Positions 1 through 8,297 of a stretch of 64,000 nt of DNA are shown here, in pieces (positions within the stretch are counted from its first letter, which is position 1; every line of letters starts with the position of its first letter). The notes beneath the pieces were generated by a model, which made no database searches, had not been told where the DNA came from, and saw nothing but the letters and a program-made list of their open reading frames with translations. The translations under genes and the position numbers were made by a program. Origin of the DNA: Bog-756 sp963699345 (GTDB lineage: Bacteria; Actinomycetota; Acidimicrobiia; Acidimicrobiales; RAAP-2); contig CAVOTL010000005.1 in assembly GCA_963699345.1 (NCBI GenBank), positions 186,001-250,000 of the forward strand, written 5' to 3'.

Positions 1-61
1 TGAGATCGTCGAGTTCCTTGCGGCCGATGATGTCCTCGTTGCTGCTCATCTCGGTGCTCAT
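1..61 (-). CDS. N-terminus of an unidentified protein (cut by window edge)
   Basis: Reading leftwards from an ATG at 61, the first 20 codons are open and run off the window. The start of the protein reads MSTEMSSNEDIIGRKELDDL. A GGGGAA stretch lies just upstream of the ATG and could be the ribosome site. A second in-frame ATG is codon 5. The piece is hydrophilic and acidic with no signal peptide. It is too short to assign a family. It is the next gene after the TetR regulator at 185-985 on the same strand, so it may be that regulator's target or operon partner; this is inference from position only. Confidence 0.5.
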   Translation of the reverse strand, partial: MSTEMSSNEDIIGRKELDDL

Positions 62-184
62 ATGCGGGTTCCCCTTTTGCGGACGGTCGGTGATCTCGAA
101 TGCTGCGGGTGATGCGGCTGCGGGCCGCTGCGTTGCGTCCGCCCCGCACGGCCGGCTCCCCCGGCGCGACGGACCGGGCGGGAT

Positions 185-985
185 TCAGCTGACGGGCTCG
201 GTCTCCTCCGGGGTGGACGTTTCCCCCGGAAACGGCGTGATGTCGATCGGGACGGCGGTCGGGGCCCGGAGGGCCTCGATGCCGGGAAGCATGAACGTCG
301 TGACGAGGAGCGTGGCGTCGGTCTCATCACACAGGTCGAGACGGTCGGACGGCGAGATGGCGTAGGACAGGACGATCCGGGTCGCCCACTCGGCCACCCG
401 ACCGGCCTCGTCCGAACTCATCCAGCGGGCGAGGAACGGGGCGGCGAACCGGGAGGCGGTGACCAACAGGCGGTCCGACTCGTCGAAGGCCAGGTGGCCG
501 AGGATCAGTCCCGGTTCGTGCTCGACCAAGAAGTGCAGGGCCGCGTGGTCCCGGAGGCGGGTGGAGGCCTCCACGATGCCGCCCACCAGGGCGGATCCCA
601 GGTCCCCGGCGGATCCGAGGCGCACACCGAGGGCGCTGAACAGGCGGGCCATCTCGGTGTCGACCACGGCGCCCAGGATCTCGTCACGGCCGCCCGGAAA
701 GGCCCGGTAGACGGTGGCCCGGGAGACGCCCGACTCCCGGGCGATGTCGTCCACGGTGGTCTTCGCGGTGCCGTGGCGGGCCAGGCAGACCAGCGTGCCG
801 TCGATGATGCGCTCCCGGTGGGGCGACGACTCCTGGACAGCGGCCCCGAGGGGCGCACCGGCCGGCGGGTACGTATCGCCTTGCCCCCGGGCACGCTCCC
901 CCTCCAGGGGCACAACGGTGCTGCCCTCCAGGGGCACCACGGTGTCCGCGCCCACAGCCTGGAGTCCCCCTCGCGCTCGTGCCAC
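185..985 (-). CDS. TetR/AcrR-family transcriptional regulator
   Basis: One-component repressor family: an N-terminal helix-turn-helix binds DNA and a helical C-terminal domain binds a ligand. The HTH is seen at about residues 56-102 (VDDIARESGVSRATVYRAF). The GTG start at 985 gives 266 residues with an unusual ~50-residue leader containing a duplicated VVPLEG motif. The start is supported by a promoter whose -10 box lies 7 nt upstream, so the mRNA would be leaderless. A GTG at 913, preceded by GGAGGG, is an alternative start. The C-terminal half resembles the next gene upstream (1095-1673): both carry RATVYR-FPGGRDE. They are probably tandem paralogues. The ligand is unknown. Confidence 0.88.
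   Translation of the reverse strand: MARARGGLQAVGADTVVPLEGSTVVPLEGERARGQGDTYPPAGAPLGAAVQESSPHRERIIDGTLVCLARHGTAKTTVDDIARESGVSRATVYRAFPGGRDEILGAVVDTEMARLFSALGVRLGSAGDLGSALVGGIVEASTRLRDHAALHFLVEHEPGLILGHLAFDESDRLLVTASRFAAPFLARWMSSDEAGRVAEWATRIVLSYAISPSDRLDLCDETDATLLVTTFMLPGIEALRAPTAVPIDITPFPGETSTPEETEPVS
902..944. repeat. Two 19-bp direct repeats in the leader of a TetR gene
   Basis: CTCCAGGGGCACAACGGTG (902-920) and CTCCAGGGGCACCACGGTG (926-944) differ at one base and are spaced by one 24-bp period. On the minus strand they encode the duplicated VVPLEG segment at the start of the TetR protein. The first repeat also supplies a GGAGG in front of an alternative GTG start at 913. Confidence 0.7.
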
Positions 986-992
986 TGATGAA

Positions 993-1022
993 ACGGTAGG
1001 TCATGTTTTGTCTCACCGTCAA
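993..1022 (-). promoter_or_regulatory. Sigma-70-like promoter of the TetR gene, leaderless
   Basis: On the minus strand TTGACG (1017-1022) is followed after 18 bp by TACCGT (993-998). The GTG start at 985 begins 7 nt after the -10 box, where transcription should start, so the transcript would have no leader. No Shine-Dalgarno sequence is seen. The gene may therefore be transcribed separately from the upstream dapB/TetR genes. Confidence 0.55.
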
Positions 1023-1094
1023 CCACCTCGGCGGGCAGCCCCGCCGTCACCGGCCGCCGGCCCCCGAGGTCCTCCCCGGGTCCGTGACCGGCGA

Positions 1095-1673
1095 TCAGGC
1101 GCCCGGAGCCGGGACCACCACACCGGCCAGGAGTTCGGAGCGGACCAGTCGGGCGACCTGGTCCGGCCGCTCGAGATCCCACCGACCCGGCGCGGAGATG
1201 TAGGACAGGACCATCCGGGCCAGGAAGTCGGCCGCGTCCCCGAGATCCACTCCGGCCGCCAGACCCCGGTCGACCACGTAGGGGGCCAGCACCTCGGCGA
1301 TGCCCTCCCGGATGCGGTTGCTCTCCACGGTCAGCGCCGGGAGCAGGGTGCCCGGCTCGGTCTGCATGACCCGCTGGAGGACCTCGTGCTCGACGATCGA
1401 GCGGTGGGCGAACATGATGCCCCGCTCCATCACCTCCTCGAGGTCGGCCGCACCCTGGATGCGGTCGTACAGCTTGGCGAAGAAGTCGAACACCGCCCAC
1501 GACACCGTGGCGTCGATGAGCTCGTCGCGTCCGCCCGGAAAGGTCCGGTAGACGGTGGCCCGCGAGATGCCGGCCTCGCGGGCCACGTCCTCGACGGTCG
1601 TCTTGGCCATCCCGCGCCGGGCCACGCAGGCGTAGGTCGCCTCCACGATCCGCTGCCGGGTCTCCACGGCCAC
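1095..1673 (-). CDS. TetR/AcrR-family transcriptional regulator
   Basis: A 192-residue TetR-type regulator. The HTH spans roughly residues 8-52 and includes VEDVAREAGISRATVYRTF. The C-terminal ligand domain is helical with no recognisable ligand signature. It starts at a GTG at 1673, only 7 nt after the dapB stop, so it is probably co-transcribed and translationally coupled with dapB. The neighbouring regulator at 185-985 has a nearly identical HTH, pointing to tandem duplication. A metabolic link with dapB is not required; regulators are often carried at the end of housekeeping operons. The target genes and effector are unknown. Confidence 0.9.
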   Translation of the reverse strand: MAVETRQRIVEATYACVARRGMAKTTVEDVAREAGISRATVYRTFPGGRDELIDATVSWAVFDFFAKLYDRIQGAADLEEVMERGIMFAHRSIVEHEVLQRVMQTEPGTLLPALTVESNRIREGIAEVLAPYVVDRGLAAGVDLGDAADFLARMVLSYISAPGRWDLERPDQVARLVRSELLAGVVVPAPGA

Positions 1674-1680
1674 CGGCCGA

Positions 1681-2532
1681 TCAGATCCCGAGGAGGGGCT
1701 CGATGCCGATGGTCAGCCCGGGTCGCGAGGCCACCGACTCGACGGCCAGCACCACGCCGTCCATGAACGACGCCCGGTCGAAGGAGTCGTGGCGGATCGT
1801 GAGGCCTTGCCCGGCCGAGCCGAACAGCACCTCCTGGTGGGCCACGAGGCCGGGCAGCCGGACCGAGTGGATACGGATGCCACCCGGGCCCGATCCTCCG
1901 CGGGCGCCATCGACCACCACCGTCGTCGTAGCGTCGGCCAGGAAGCCGTCCCGGCCGGCTCCGGCCCGGGCCGCGGCCATCCCCTCGGCCGTGCGCAGCG
2001 ACGTGCCCGACGGGGCGTCCCGCTTGGCCTCGTGGTGGAGTTCGATGATCTCGGCCGAGTCGAACCACGGGGCGGCCAGAGCCGCGAACCGCATCATGAG
2101 GACGGCGCCGATGGCGAAGTTGGCGGCCACGATGCAGTGTGCCCTCGACGTCCCCGCAGGCGCCCCGGTCGCCGCCGGGGCGTCGGGCGCGAACAGTCTC
2201 GCCAGCTCGTCGAGGTCGGCCTCGGTGAACCCCGTGGTCCCGACGACGACGTGGATGCCGGCCGCCGCGCAGAAGGCGAGCGTGGCGCGCGACGCCTCCA
2301 GATGGGTGAAATCGACGACGACCTCGACATCCGCGGCGGTCAGCGCCTCCAGCCCCTCGGCGACCACCGTCCCCTCCCCGGTGGACGGCGCCGTGCCCAG
2401 CAGCCCGCTGACGGGGCTGCCGGCGCAGCCGGGGTCCACGGCGGCCACGAGTTCGAGTCCGGGACGCTCCGAGACGGCGCGGCAGACCTCCCGACCCATC
2501 CGACCACCGGCGCCGACGACTCCGACTCGCAT
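1681..2532 (-). CDS. dapB: 4-hydroxy-tetrahydrodipicolinate reductase
   Basis: Reduces 4-hydroxy-tetrahydrodipicolinate with NAD(P)H in the diaminopimelate/lysine pathway that feeds peptidoglycan; cytosolic. The Rossmann motif VVGAGGRMGR is at residues 5-14. The catalytic block HHEAKRDAPSGTSL around residues 163-176 carries the His and Lys typical of DapB. At 283 residues it is longer than most DapB (about 245-275), with an Ala/Pro-rich insertion near residues 117-135. The ATG at 2532 was chosen because the Rossmann strand begins directly after it; the open frame continues upstream through a minisatellite but lacks DapB homology. Gene order pnp, M16 peptidase, dapB is conserved in actinobacteria. 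Confidence 0.95.
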   Translation of the reverse strand: MRVGVVGAGGRMGREVCRAVSERPGLELVAAVDPGCAGSPVSGLLGTAPSTGEGTVVAEGLEALTAADVEVVVDFTHLEASRATLAFCAAAGIHVVVGTTGFTEADLDELARLFAPDAPAATGAPAGTSRAHCIVAANFAIGAVLMMRFAALAAPWFDSAEIIELHHEAKRDAPSGTSLRTAEGMAAARAGAGRDGFLADATTTVVVDGARGGSGPGGIRIHSVRLPGLVAHQEVLFGSAGQGLTIRHDSFDRASFMDGVVLAVESVASRPGLTIGIEPLLGI

Positions 2533-2646
2533 GCCGGTCACCCTAGCCAAGGTGCCCCACCCTCCCCCGGTGACCGGGACGTCGTCCGGTCCTCGGTCCC
2601 CCACCTTCGGCCCGACGGATCCGGTGTCCGCCCGCCACCGGAGGCA

Positions 2647-2716
2647 GCCTGGTGGAGCCGGCCCGGCGGTGGCGGCCTGGTGGAGGCGGCCTGGTGGAGG
2701 CGACCTGGTGGAGGCG
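2647..2716. repeat. 14-bp minisatellite, five copies
   Basis: Five head-to-tail units of consensus GCCTGGTGGAGGCG at 2647, 2661, 2675, 2689 and 2703. The third to fifth are identical apart from one first-base change; the first two are diverged. It lies in the gap between the M16 peptidase stop and the dapB start. The unit length is not a multiple of three, which argues against coding use. Confidence 0.85.
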
Positions 2717-2723
2717 ACGTCCC

Positions 2724-3980
2724 TCAGCCGAGGCCGAGCGCCGACGGATCGAAGTCCGAGGCGTCGAACGCGCCGACCACCGACAGGGTGCGGGGGGCGC
2801 CGACCAGCGTGCGGGCGGCGTCGTGGACGTCCTCCCGGGTGAGCGCCTCCACCCGGGCGAGGACCTCGTCGACGGACAGGACCTCGCCGTGGAGGAGCAT
2901 GCCGGCGCCGATCCGGCTCATCCGGGCACCGGAGTCCTCGCAGGCCAGCAGGGTCTCGGCCCGGAGATTGCCCTTGGCGATGGCCAGCTCCCGTTCCGTG
3001 ATCCCGTCGGCGCCCAGGGCCGCCAGCTCGTCGGTGACGATGTCGAGGACCTCGGCCACGTGCTCGGGTCCGGTGCCGAGGCCCACGCTGAGGAAGCCGG
3101 CGTCGACGTAGGCGACCCGTTCGGACCAGACGGAGTACGCCAGGCCCCGGCGCTCGCGGATCTCCTGGAAGAGGCGGCTCGACAGGCCACCGCCGAGGAC
3201 GTGGTTGAGGACGGCCAGGGCGTAGCGGCTCGGATGGTTGCGGTCGACCGAACGGGCGGCCAGCACGACATGGGCCTGTTCGGTGGGTCGCCGGGTCACG
3301 GCCAGCGGGGTGACCCGGCCGTCGGGGCGGGTCCGCTCCGGGCCGGCGCCTCCCCGGTGCTCCCCCGCCCGCCCGGCGAGCCCGGACACCACCCGGTCGT
3401 GGTCGAGGTCCCCCGCCACCGCGACGACCATGTTGCCCGGCAGGTAGTGCTCGTCGAAGAAGGCCCGGATCCGGGTGTCGGTCATGGCCTCGACCGACGC
3501 CTCGGTCCCGAGTACCTCTCGGCCCAGGGGGTGGTCGGGAAAGAGGGTCGCCGAACTCTGCTCCGCCGCCTCGTCGGCCGGCTCGTCGGCGTGCATCAGG
3601 ATCTCGTCGAGGATCACCTGACGCTCGGCGTCGAGATCGGCCCCCCGGAGGGCGGGTCGCCACATGATGTCCGAGAGGATGTCGAGGCCCAGTTCGACGT
3701 GCTCGGCCAGCAGACGGATGTAGAAGGAGGTGTACTCCTTGGTGGTGAAGGCGTTGAAGTCGCCACCGACCTCGTCCACGGCCTCGGCGATCGCCGACGC
3801 CGACCGGGCGTGGGTCCCCTTGAAGAGGAGGTGCTCGAGGAAGTGGCTCGACCCGGCCGACTCGGGAGCCTCGTCCCGGGAGCCGGTCCCCACCCAGAAG
3901 CCGATGCAGACCGAGCGCGCCTCGGCCATCGTCTCGGTGACGACGGTCAGCCCGGAGTCCAGGCGGTCGGTCCGGATCAT
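2724..3980 (-). CDS. M16-family zinc metallopeptidase (processing-peptidase-like)
   Basis: A 418-residue member of the insulinase/processing peptidase family. The inverted zinc motif HFLEH is at residues 46-50. The distal ligand is probably Glu126 in VILDEI, about 76 residues on, as the family requires. The C-terminal half (around 190-400) is the second M16 domain, including GGGLSSRLFQEIRE, typical of the substrate-binding part. It lies 111 nt downstream of pnp and upstream of dapB; this order is seen in Streptomyces and other actinobacteria, where the protein is annotated only as a predicted protease. No signal peptide is visible, so it is likely cytosolic. Its substrate is unknown. Confidence 0.93.
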   Translation of the reverse strand: MIRTDRLDSGLTVVTETMAEARSVCIGFWVGTGSRDEAPESAGSSHFLEHLLFKGTHARSASAIAEAVDEVGGDFNAFTTKEYTSFYIRLLAEHVELGLDILSDIMWRPALRGADLDAERQVILDEILMHADEPADEAAEQSSATLFPDHPLGREVLGTEASVEAMTDTRIRAFFDEHYLPGNMVVAVAGDLDHDRVVSGLAGRAGEHRGGAGPERTRPDGRVTPLAVTRRPTEQAHVVLAARSVDRNHPSRYALAVLNHVLGGGLSSRLFQEIRERRGLAYSVWSERVAYVDAGFLSVGLGTGPEHVAEVLDIVTDELAALGADGITERELAIAKGNLRAETLLACEDSGARMSRIGAGMLLHGEVLSVDEVLARVEALTREDVHDAARTLVGAPRTLSVVGAFDASDFDPSALGLG

Positions 3981-4091
3981 CGCGGTCTCATCCGCGACGG
4001 TCCGGACGGTGGCTCGTCACCACGGACCGGTTTCCAGGTCGCCCCGATCGTGGGCCGGCCCCGGGGGCCGGCCCACGACGGGAGCGGATGC

Positions 4092-6584
4092 TCAACGACG
4101 GCGACGCCCGCCCCGGCCGCCCCCGCTCGGGCGGTCGGACGTCTCGGCGGCGGCGGGGCCGAGGTCCCCGAACTCCTGGACGAGCTCCTCTTCGAAGATG
4201 TCCTCGAAGGAGGCGGCGCCGGCCGGGGCGCCGGACTGGCGACGGGGGCCGGAATCCTCCCCGCCGTCGGGATCGGCATGGTCGCCCCGCGAGCCACCAC
4301 GAGAGCCCTCGGACCTCGAGCCACCGTCACACGAACCACCGTCACGCGAACCACCGTCCCGGGAACCGCGACCGCCGCCGTTGCCGCCCGAGGCGGCCGC
4401 CGGGGCCTCCCCGGCCAGGGACAGCGACACCTTGCCCTGCGGGTCGATGTCGTCCACCTTCACCTCGACCGGCTGGCCCAGCTCGAAGACGTCCTCGACG
4501 CGCTCGATGCGCTTGCCCTGGCCCATCTTGGAGATGTGCAGGAGGCCGTCACGGCCCGGGAGGATGTTCACGAAGGCACCGAACTTGGTGATGTTGACGA
4601 CCTTGCCCTGGTACGTGGCCCCCACCTCGGCCAGCGGCGGGTCGAGGATCGTCGAGATGCGTCGACGGGCCTCCTCCACCGCGTTGCCGTCCTTGGCGCC
4701 GATGGTGACCGTCCCGACCATGCCGTCGTCGTCGACGGCGATGTCGGCGCCGGTCTCCTGCTGCAGGGCGTTGATGACCTTGCCCTTGGGCCCGATGACC
4801 TCACCGATCTTGTCCATGGGGATCTCGAAGGAGATGATCTTCGGCGCCGAGGCGGCCACGTCGGCCCGGGGCTCGGGGATCGCCGCGGCCATCACGTCGA
4901 GGATGGTGAGTCGGGCGTCCTTGGCCTGCATGAGCGCCTTGGTCAGGACGTCGAGGGGCAGCCCGTCGATCTTGGTGTCGAGCTGGAGCGCGGTCACCAC
5001 GTCCCGGGTACCGGCCACCTTGAAGTCCATGTCGCCGAAGGCGTCCTCCGCACCGAGGATGTCGGTGAGGGTGACGTACTGGCCACCGTCGTAGACGAGG
5101 CCCATGGCGATCCCGGCGACCGGGGCCTTGAGGGGCACGCCGGCGGCCATCAGGGACAGGGTCGAGCCGCAGACCGACGCCATGGACGTCGAGCCGTTCG
5201 ACGAGAGCACGTCGGAGACGAGCCGGAAGGTGTAGGGGAAGTCCTCCTCGTAGGGGACGACGGGCAGGAGGGCCCGCTCGGCCAGGAGGCCGTGGCCGAT
5301 CTCGCGGCGCTTCGGGCCCCGCATGAAGCCGGTCTCACCGGTCGAGAAGGGCGGGAAGTTGTAGTGGTGCATGTACCGCTTGGACTCGACCGGGGTGATG
5401 GTGTCGAGCAGCTGGTTCATGCGGGGCATGCCCAGGGTGGTGACGTTGAGCACCTGGGTCTCGCCCCGCTGGAACAGGGCCGAGCCGTGGGCCGTCGGGA
5501 AGAGGTCGACCTCGGCGGACAGCGGCCGGATGTCGGTGGTGGTGCGTCCGTCGATGCGGAGCCCCTCCTCGACGATCCGCTTGCGGACCAGCTTCTTGGT
5601 CAGGCCCCGGACGGCGGCCTTGACCTCGCCCTGGCGGCCGTCGAACTCGTCGGCCAGCTGGGACAGGATCGACTCGGTGACCTCGGCCAGGCCGGCGTTG
5701 CGCTCGGCCTTGGGCGACAGGACGTTGGCGGCGGCCAGGTCGGCGGTGCCGATCTCCTCGACCCGGGCGAACACGTCGTCGCCGTAGTCGGAGAACGTCG
5801 AGTACTCCATCGTCTCGATGGTGCCGCGGGCGGCCACGAAGGCGGCCACGAGCTCACGCTGGAGCACGATCGACTCGCGGATCCATGTCTTGGCGGCCTC
5901 GAGGCCCGAGGCCAGGACCTCTTCGGTGACCTGCGGGGCGCCCTCCTCGTAGTACTGGAAGGAACGCTCCGAACCGCCGGCCTCGACCATCATGATGGCG
6001 ATCTCGGCGTCGACGGACTCGTCGAGGGCCCGACCGGCCACCACCAGCTCGAAGGTCGACTCCTCGCCCTCCTCGAAGGTCGGGTGCGGAATCCACTGGC
6101 CGTCGGTCGAGTAGGCCACCCGGACGGCCCCGATGGGTCCCTCGAAGGGGATGCCCGAGAGCATCAGGGCGGCGGAGGCCGAGTTGATGGCCAGCACGTC
6201 GTGCGGGTTCTCCTGGTCGGCGCCGAAGATGGTGCCGACGATGTGGACCTCGTTGCGGAAGCCCTTGGGGAAGGACGGCCGCAGCGGCCGGTCGATGAGG
6301 CGGCAGGTCAGGATGGCCTGGTCGGACGACTTGCCTTCCCGACGGAAGAACGAGCCGGGGATCTTGCCGGCCGCATAGGTCCGCTCCTCGATGTCGACGG
6401 TGAGCGGAAAGAAGTCCGCCCCTTCGCGCACCGACCGGGACGCCGTGGCGGTGGCCAGCAGGACGGTGTCGCCGATGCGGCCGACGACGGCGCCGTCGGC
6501 CAGTTGGGCGAGCTTGCCCGCTTCGAAGCTGAGTGTCTTGTCGGTGCCGCTGATGGGCGCCGAAACGGAAATGGCGTCGGACAT
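4092..6584 (-). CDS. pnp: Polyribonucleotide nucleotidyltransferase (PNPase)
   Basis: Phosphorolytic 3'-5' exoribonuclease of RNA turnover, normally a trimer. Two RNase PH domains fill residues 1 to about 560; the second carries the active-site signature DILGAEDAFGDMDFKVAG near residues 505-522. A KH domain follows (VIGPKGKVI, about 595), then an S1 domain (GKVVNITKFGAFVNILPG, about 660-720). The last ~100 residues are an Arg/Gly/Asp-rich tail with GSRDG repeats. The ATG at 6584 is preceded by AAGGAG at ideal spacing; the frame runs further upstream but without homology. The protein is 830 residues, longer than E. coli PNPase (711) as is usual in actinobacteria. It follows rpsO, the classic pairing. 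Confidence 0.97.
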   Translation of the reverse strand: MSDAISVSAPISGTDKTLSFEAGKLAQLADGAVVGRIGDTVLLATATASRSVREGADFFPLTVDIEERTYAAGKIPGSFFRREGKSSDQAILTCRLIDRPLRPSFPKGFRNEVHIVGTIFGADQENPHDVLAINSASAALMLSGIPFEGPIGAVRVAYSTDGQWIPHPTFEEGEESTFELVVAGRALDESVDAEIAIMMVEAGGSERSFQYYEEGAPQVTEEVLASGLEAAKTWIRESIVLQRELVAAFVAARGTIETMEYSTFSDYGDDVFARVEEIGTADLAAANVLSPKAERNAGLAEVTESILSQLADEFDGRQGEVKAAVRGLTKKLVRKRIVEEGLRIDGRTTTDIRPLSAEVDLFPTAHGSALFQRGETQVLNVTTLGMPRMNQLLDTITPVESKRYMHHYNFPPFSTGETGFMRGPKRREIGHGLLAERALLPVVPYEEDFPYTFRLVSDVLSSNGSTSMASVCGSTLSLMAAGVPLKAPVAGIAMGLVYDGGQYVTLTDILGAEDAFGDMDFKVAGTRDVVTALQLDTKIDGLPLDVLTKALMQAKDARLTILDVMAAAIPEPRADVAASAPKIISFEIPMDKIGEVIGPKGKVINALQQETGADIAVDDDGMVGTVTIGAKDGNAVEEARRRISTILDPPLAEVGATYQGKVVNITKFGAFVNILPGRDGLLHISKMGQGKRIERVEDVFELGQPVEVKVDDIDPQGKVSLSLAGEAPAAASGGNGGGRGSRDGGSRDGGSCDGGSRSEGSRGGSRGDHADPDGGEDSGPRRQSGAPAGAASFEDIFEEELVQEFGDLGPAAAETSDRPSGGGRGGRRRR
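4318..4362. repeat. 15-bp in-frame repeat in the PNPase tail
   Basis: Three tandem units of about GAACCACCGTCACGC at 4318, 4333 and 4348. On the minus strand they encode the DGGSR-type pentapeptide repeated in the disordered C-terminal tail of PNPase. The unit is a multiple of three, so copy-number change would keep the frame. Confidence 0.75.
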
Positions 6585-6803
6585 GACGCTCCTTGTGGTT
6601 CGGGGACCCCCCGAGCCAGTTCCCAGTTGTCGCCCGCCCGACCCGTCCGCGGCCCGGTGGTCCACAACTGGTGACTGACCTCGATGGGAGCCCAATCGGT
6701 GTGGTGTGACACGGTCGCCCACGGTGTGGGGGCCGTTCCTTCTGCAGGGAGGCGGTGTGCCGGCCTGCGATCCCCCGGCACGGGGCCGGTGGAGAAATTG
6801 CGA

Positions 6804-6825
6804 CCGCCCGGCCGGAGCCGGGCGG
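6804..6825 (-). terminator. Hairpin between rpsO and pnp
   Basis: CCGCCCGGC (6804-6812) and GCCGGGCGG (6817-6825) form a perfect 9-bp stem with a 4-nt loop, 15 nt after the rpsO stop. On the minus strand it is followed by TCGCAATTTCT, only a weak T-run. It may be an attenuating terminator or an RNA-processing/stability element between rpsO and pnp, as in other bacteria where this intergenic region is a control point. Confidence 0.6.
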
Positions 6826-6839
6826 AGCGTCTGACGTGC

Positions 6840-7097
6840 CTAGCGGCGGAGGCCGAGGCGGCTGATGATCTCGCGGTAGCGCTCGACGTCGTTGTTGCGG
6901 ACGTAGTCGAGCAGACGGCGGCGGCGGCCGATGAGCTTCAGGAGGCCGCGCCGCGTGTGGTGGTCGCCCTTGTGCACCTTCAGGTGCTCGGTCAGATGGA
7001 CGATGCGCTCGCTCAGGATGGCGATCTGCACCTCGGGGGAGCCCGTGTCCGTGTCGTGGAGACGGTACTCGGCGATGGTTGCCTGCTTGTCTGGCAT
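6840..7097 (-). CDS. rpsO: 30S ribosomal protein S15
   Basis: Primary 16S rRNA-binding protein of the small-subunit platform. The ATG at 7097 gives 85 residues (usual length 88-89). The family signature DTGSPEVQIAILSERI is near residues 19-34, followed by LTEHLKVHKGDHHTRRGLL and the basic GRRRRLLDYV block, all typical of S15. The open frame extends 21 codons upstream without homology, so the start is set at MPDKQ. A weak AGAGG lies about 14 nt upstream. It is followed by a hairpin and then pnp, the conserved arrangement that allows shared transcription and regulation. Confidence 0.97.
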   Translation of the reverse strand: MPDKQATIAEYRLHDTDTGSPEVQIAILSERIVHLTEHLKVHKGDHHTRRGLLKLIGRRRRLLDYVRNNDVERYREIISRLGLRR

Positions 7098-7379
7098 GTG
7101 GGAAAGAAGACCTCTGGAATCGTGGCGACGGTCGGCGGACGGAACACGCCGACCGGACAATGGTAGCAGGAACGGGCCCGAGACGGCGGCCCATTCGGGG
7201 ATAGTCCCACGTCATCCCCTATCGGGGAGGGGCGGCGCCGTGCCCCGGCGTCGGTCCCACGGGGACCCCGGCCCCCGCCCGGACCCGGTGGGGAGGACCG
7301 ACGGCCGCGCCCGGACGCGCCCGGATCCGGCCGATCGGCCGGACCCGGTGCGTCGTGGCCGCCCGCGGGGCGGGACGGA

Positions 7380-8015
7380 CTACTTGTTGGGCTGGGGCGT
7401 GACGCGGAGGTAGGGCTTGAGGGCCTTGAACCCCTTCGGGAACCGCTCCGTGGCCTCCTCGTCCGACAGCGCCGGTACGACGATGACGTCCTCGCCGTCC
7501 TTCCAGTTCACCGGGGTGGCGACCTTGTAGTCGGCCGTCAGCTGCAGGGAGTCGAGGACCCGCAGGACCTCGTCCACGTTGCGGCCGGTCGAGGCGGGAT
7601 AGGTGAGCGTGAGCTTCACCTTCTTGTCCGGCCCGATGATGAACACCGAGCGCACCGTGAGGGTGTCGCTGGCGTTCGGGTGGATCATGTCGTAGAGGTC
7701 GGCGACCTTGCGGTCCTCGTCCCCGATGAGCGGGAAGTTGAGGGCCGTTCCCTGGGTCTCCTCGATGTCGCCGGCCCACTTGCCGTGGGAGGTGACATCG
7801 TCGACCGACAGGCCGATGAGCTTGGCGTTGCGCTTGTCGAACTCTCCCTTGGCGGCGGAGAAGGCGCCGAGCTCGGTCGTGCAGACCGGCGTGAAGTCCT
7901 TCGGGTGGGAGAAGAGCACGCCCCAGCTGTCGCCGAGGTACTCGTGGAAGTTGATCGTGCCTTCGGTCGTGTCGGCGGTGAAGTCGGGGGCCTCGTCGCC
8001 CAGTCGGATGGCCAT
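7380..8015 (-). CDS. 1-Cys peroxiredoxin (Prx6 subfamily)
   Basis: Thiol peroxidase that reduces H2O2 and organic or lipid hydroperoxides in the cytosol. The thioredoxin-fold AhpC/TSA domain begins at MAIRLGDEAPDF. The peroxidatic cysteine lies in the Prx6-type active site HPKDFTPVCTTELG (around residues 37-50), which also provides the conserved Pro, Thr and Thr. No resolving Cys is seen and the long C-terminal arm (NWKDGEDVIVVP) matches the Prx6 subfamily. The 211-residue length is typical. The ATG at 8015 has AAGGAG about 9 nt upstream. The gene stands alone, divergent from the crotonase-type gene, with a palindromic operator between them. Confidence 0.95.
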   Translation of the reverse strand: MAIRLGDEAPDFTADTTEGTINFHEYLGDSWGVLFSHPKDFTPVCTTELGAFSAAKGEFDKRNAKLIGLSVDDVTSHGKWAGDIEETQGTALNFPLIGDEDRKVADLYDMIHPNASDTLTVRSVFIIGPDKKVKLTLTYPASTGRNVDEVLRVLDSLQLTADYKVATPVNWKDGEDVIVVPALSDEEATERFPKGFKALKPYLRVTPQPNK

Positions 8016-8180
8016 GTGCTGCTCCTTCTGTCGTCGTACGGGTGTCGGATTCGTTGGCTGGCGGGACGGCGGAGGGTGCCGCACGCCGACCGGCGGCGGC
8101 CCCTGCCGGGTCCGTCGACCGGTGCTCCACGGAGTCTTCCCCCGTGCGCCCGCCGGACACCCTAGCCGGGTCCCGGCCTA

Positions 8181-8209
8181 TTGTCGACCTGATCCGTCAG
8201 GTTTACCGA
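8181..8209 (+). promoter_or_regulatory. Promoter with a palindromic operator in its spacer
   Basis: TTGTCG (8181-8186) and TACCGA (8204-8209) are separated by 17 bp. The spacer holds a perfect inverted repeat ACCTGA-TCCG-TCAGGT (8187-8202). The position, about 90 bp upstream of the crotonase gene and in the divergent region with the peroxiredoxin gene, suggests a repressor site covering the promoter. The binding protein is unknown. Confidence 0.5.
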
Positions 8210-8297
8210 CCGGTCGCCGACGGGGAGCGCGGCGCATCGGACACCCCTGTGACGTGGGGTACTGGCCGGGCCGCCCGCCAGGGGCCATGCTGAGGCC

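Noticed and set aside
2533..2723. N-terminal extension of dapB through the minisatellite
   Set aside because: The frame is open, but DapB homology starts exactly at ATG 2532 and the extension is low-complexity; the repeat unit is not a codon multiple.
2652..6674. 1,340-codon open frame on the plus strand opposite pnp, the M16 gene and dapB
   Set aside because: It is a GC-driven shadow frame. The minus strand encodes well-conserved PNPase and M16 proteins over the same span, and the plus-strand translation is low-complexity Gly/Val/Leu/Arg text without domains.
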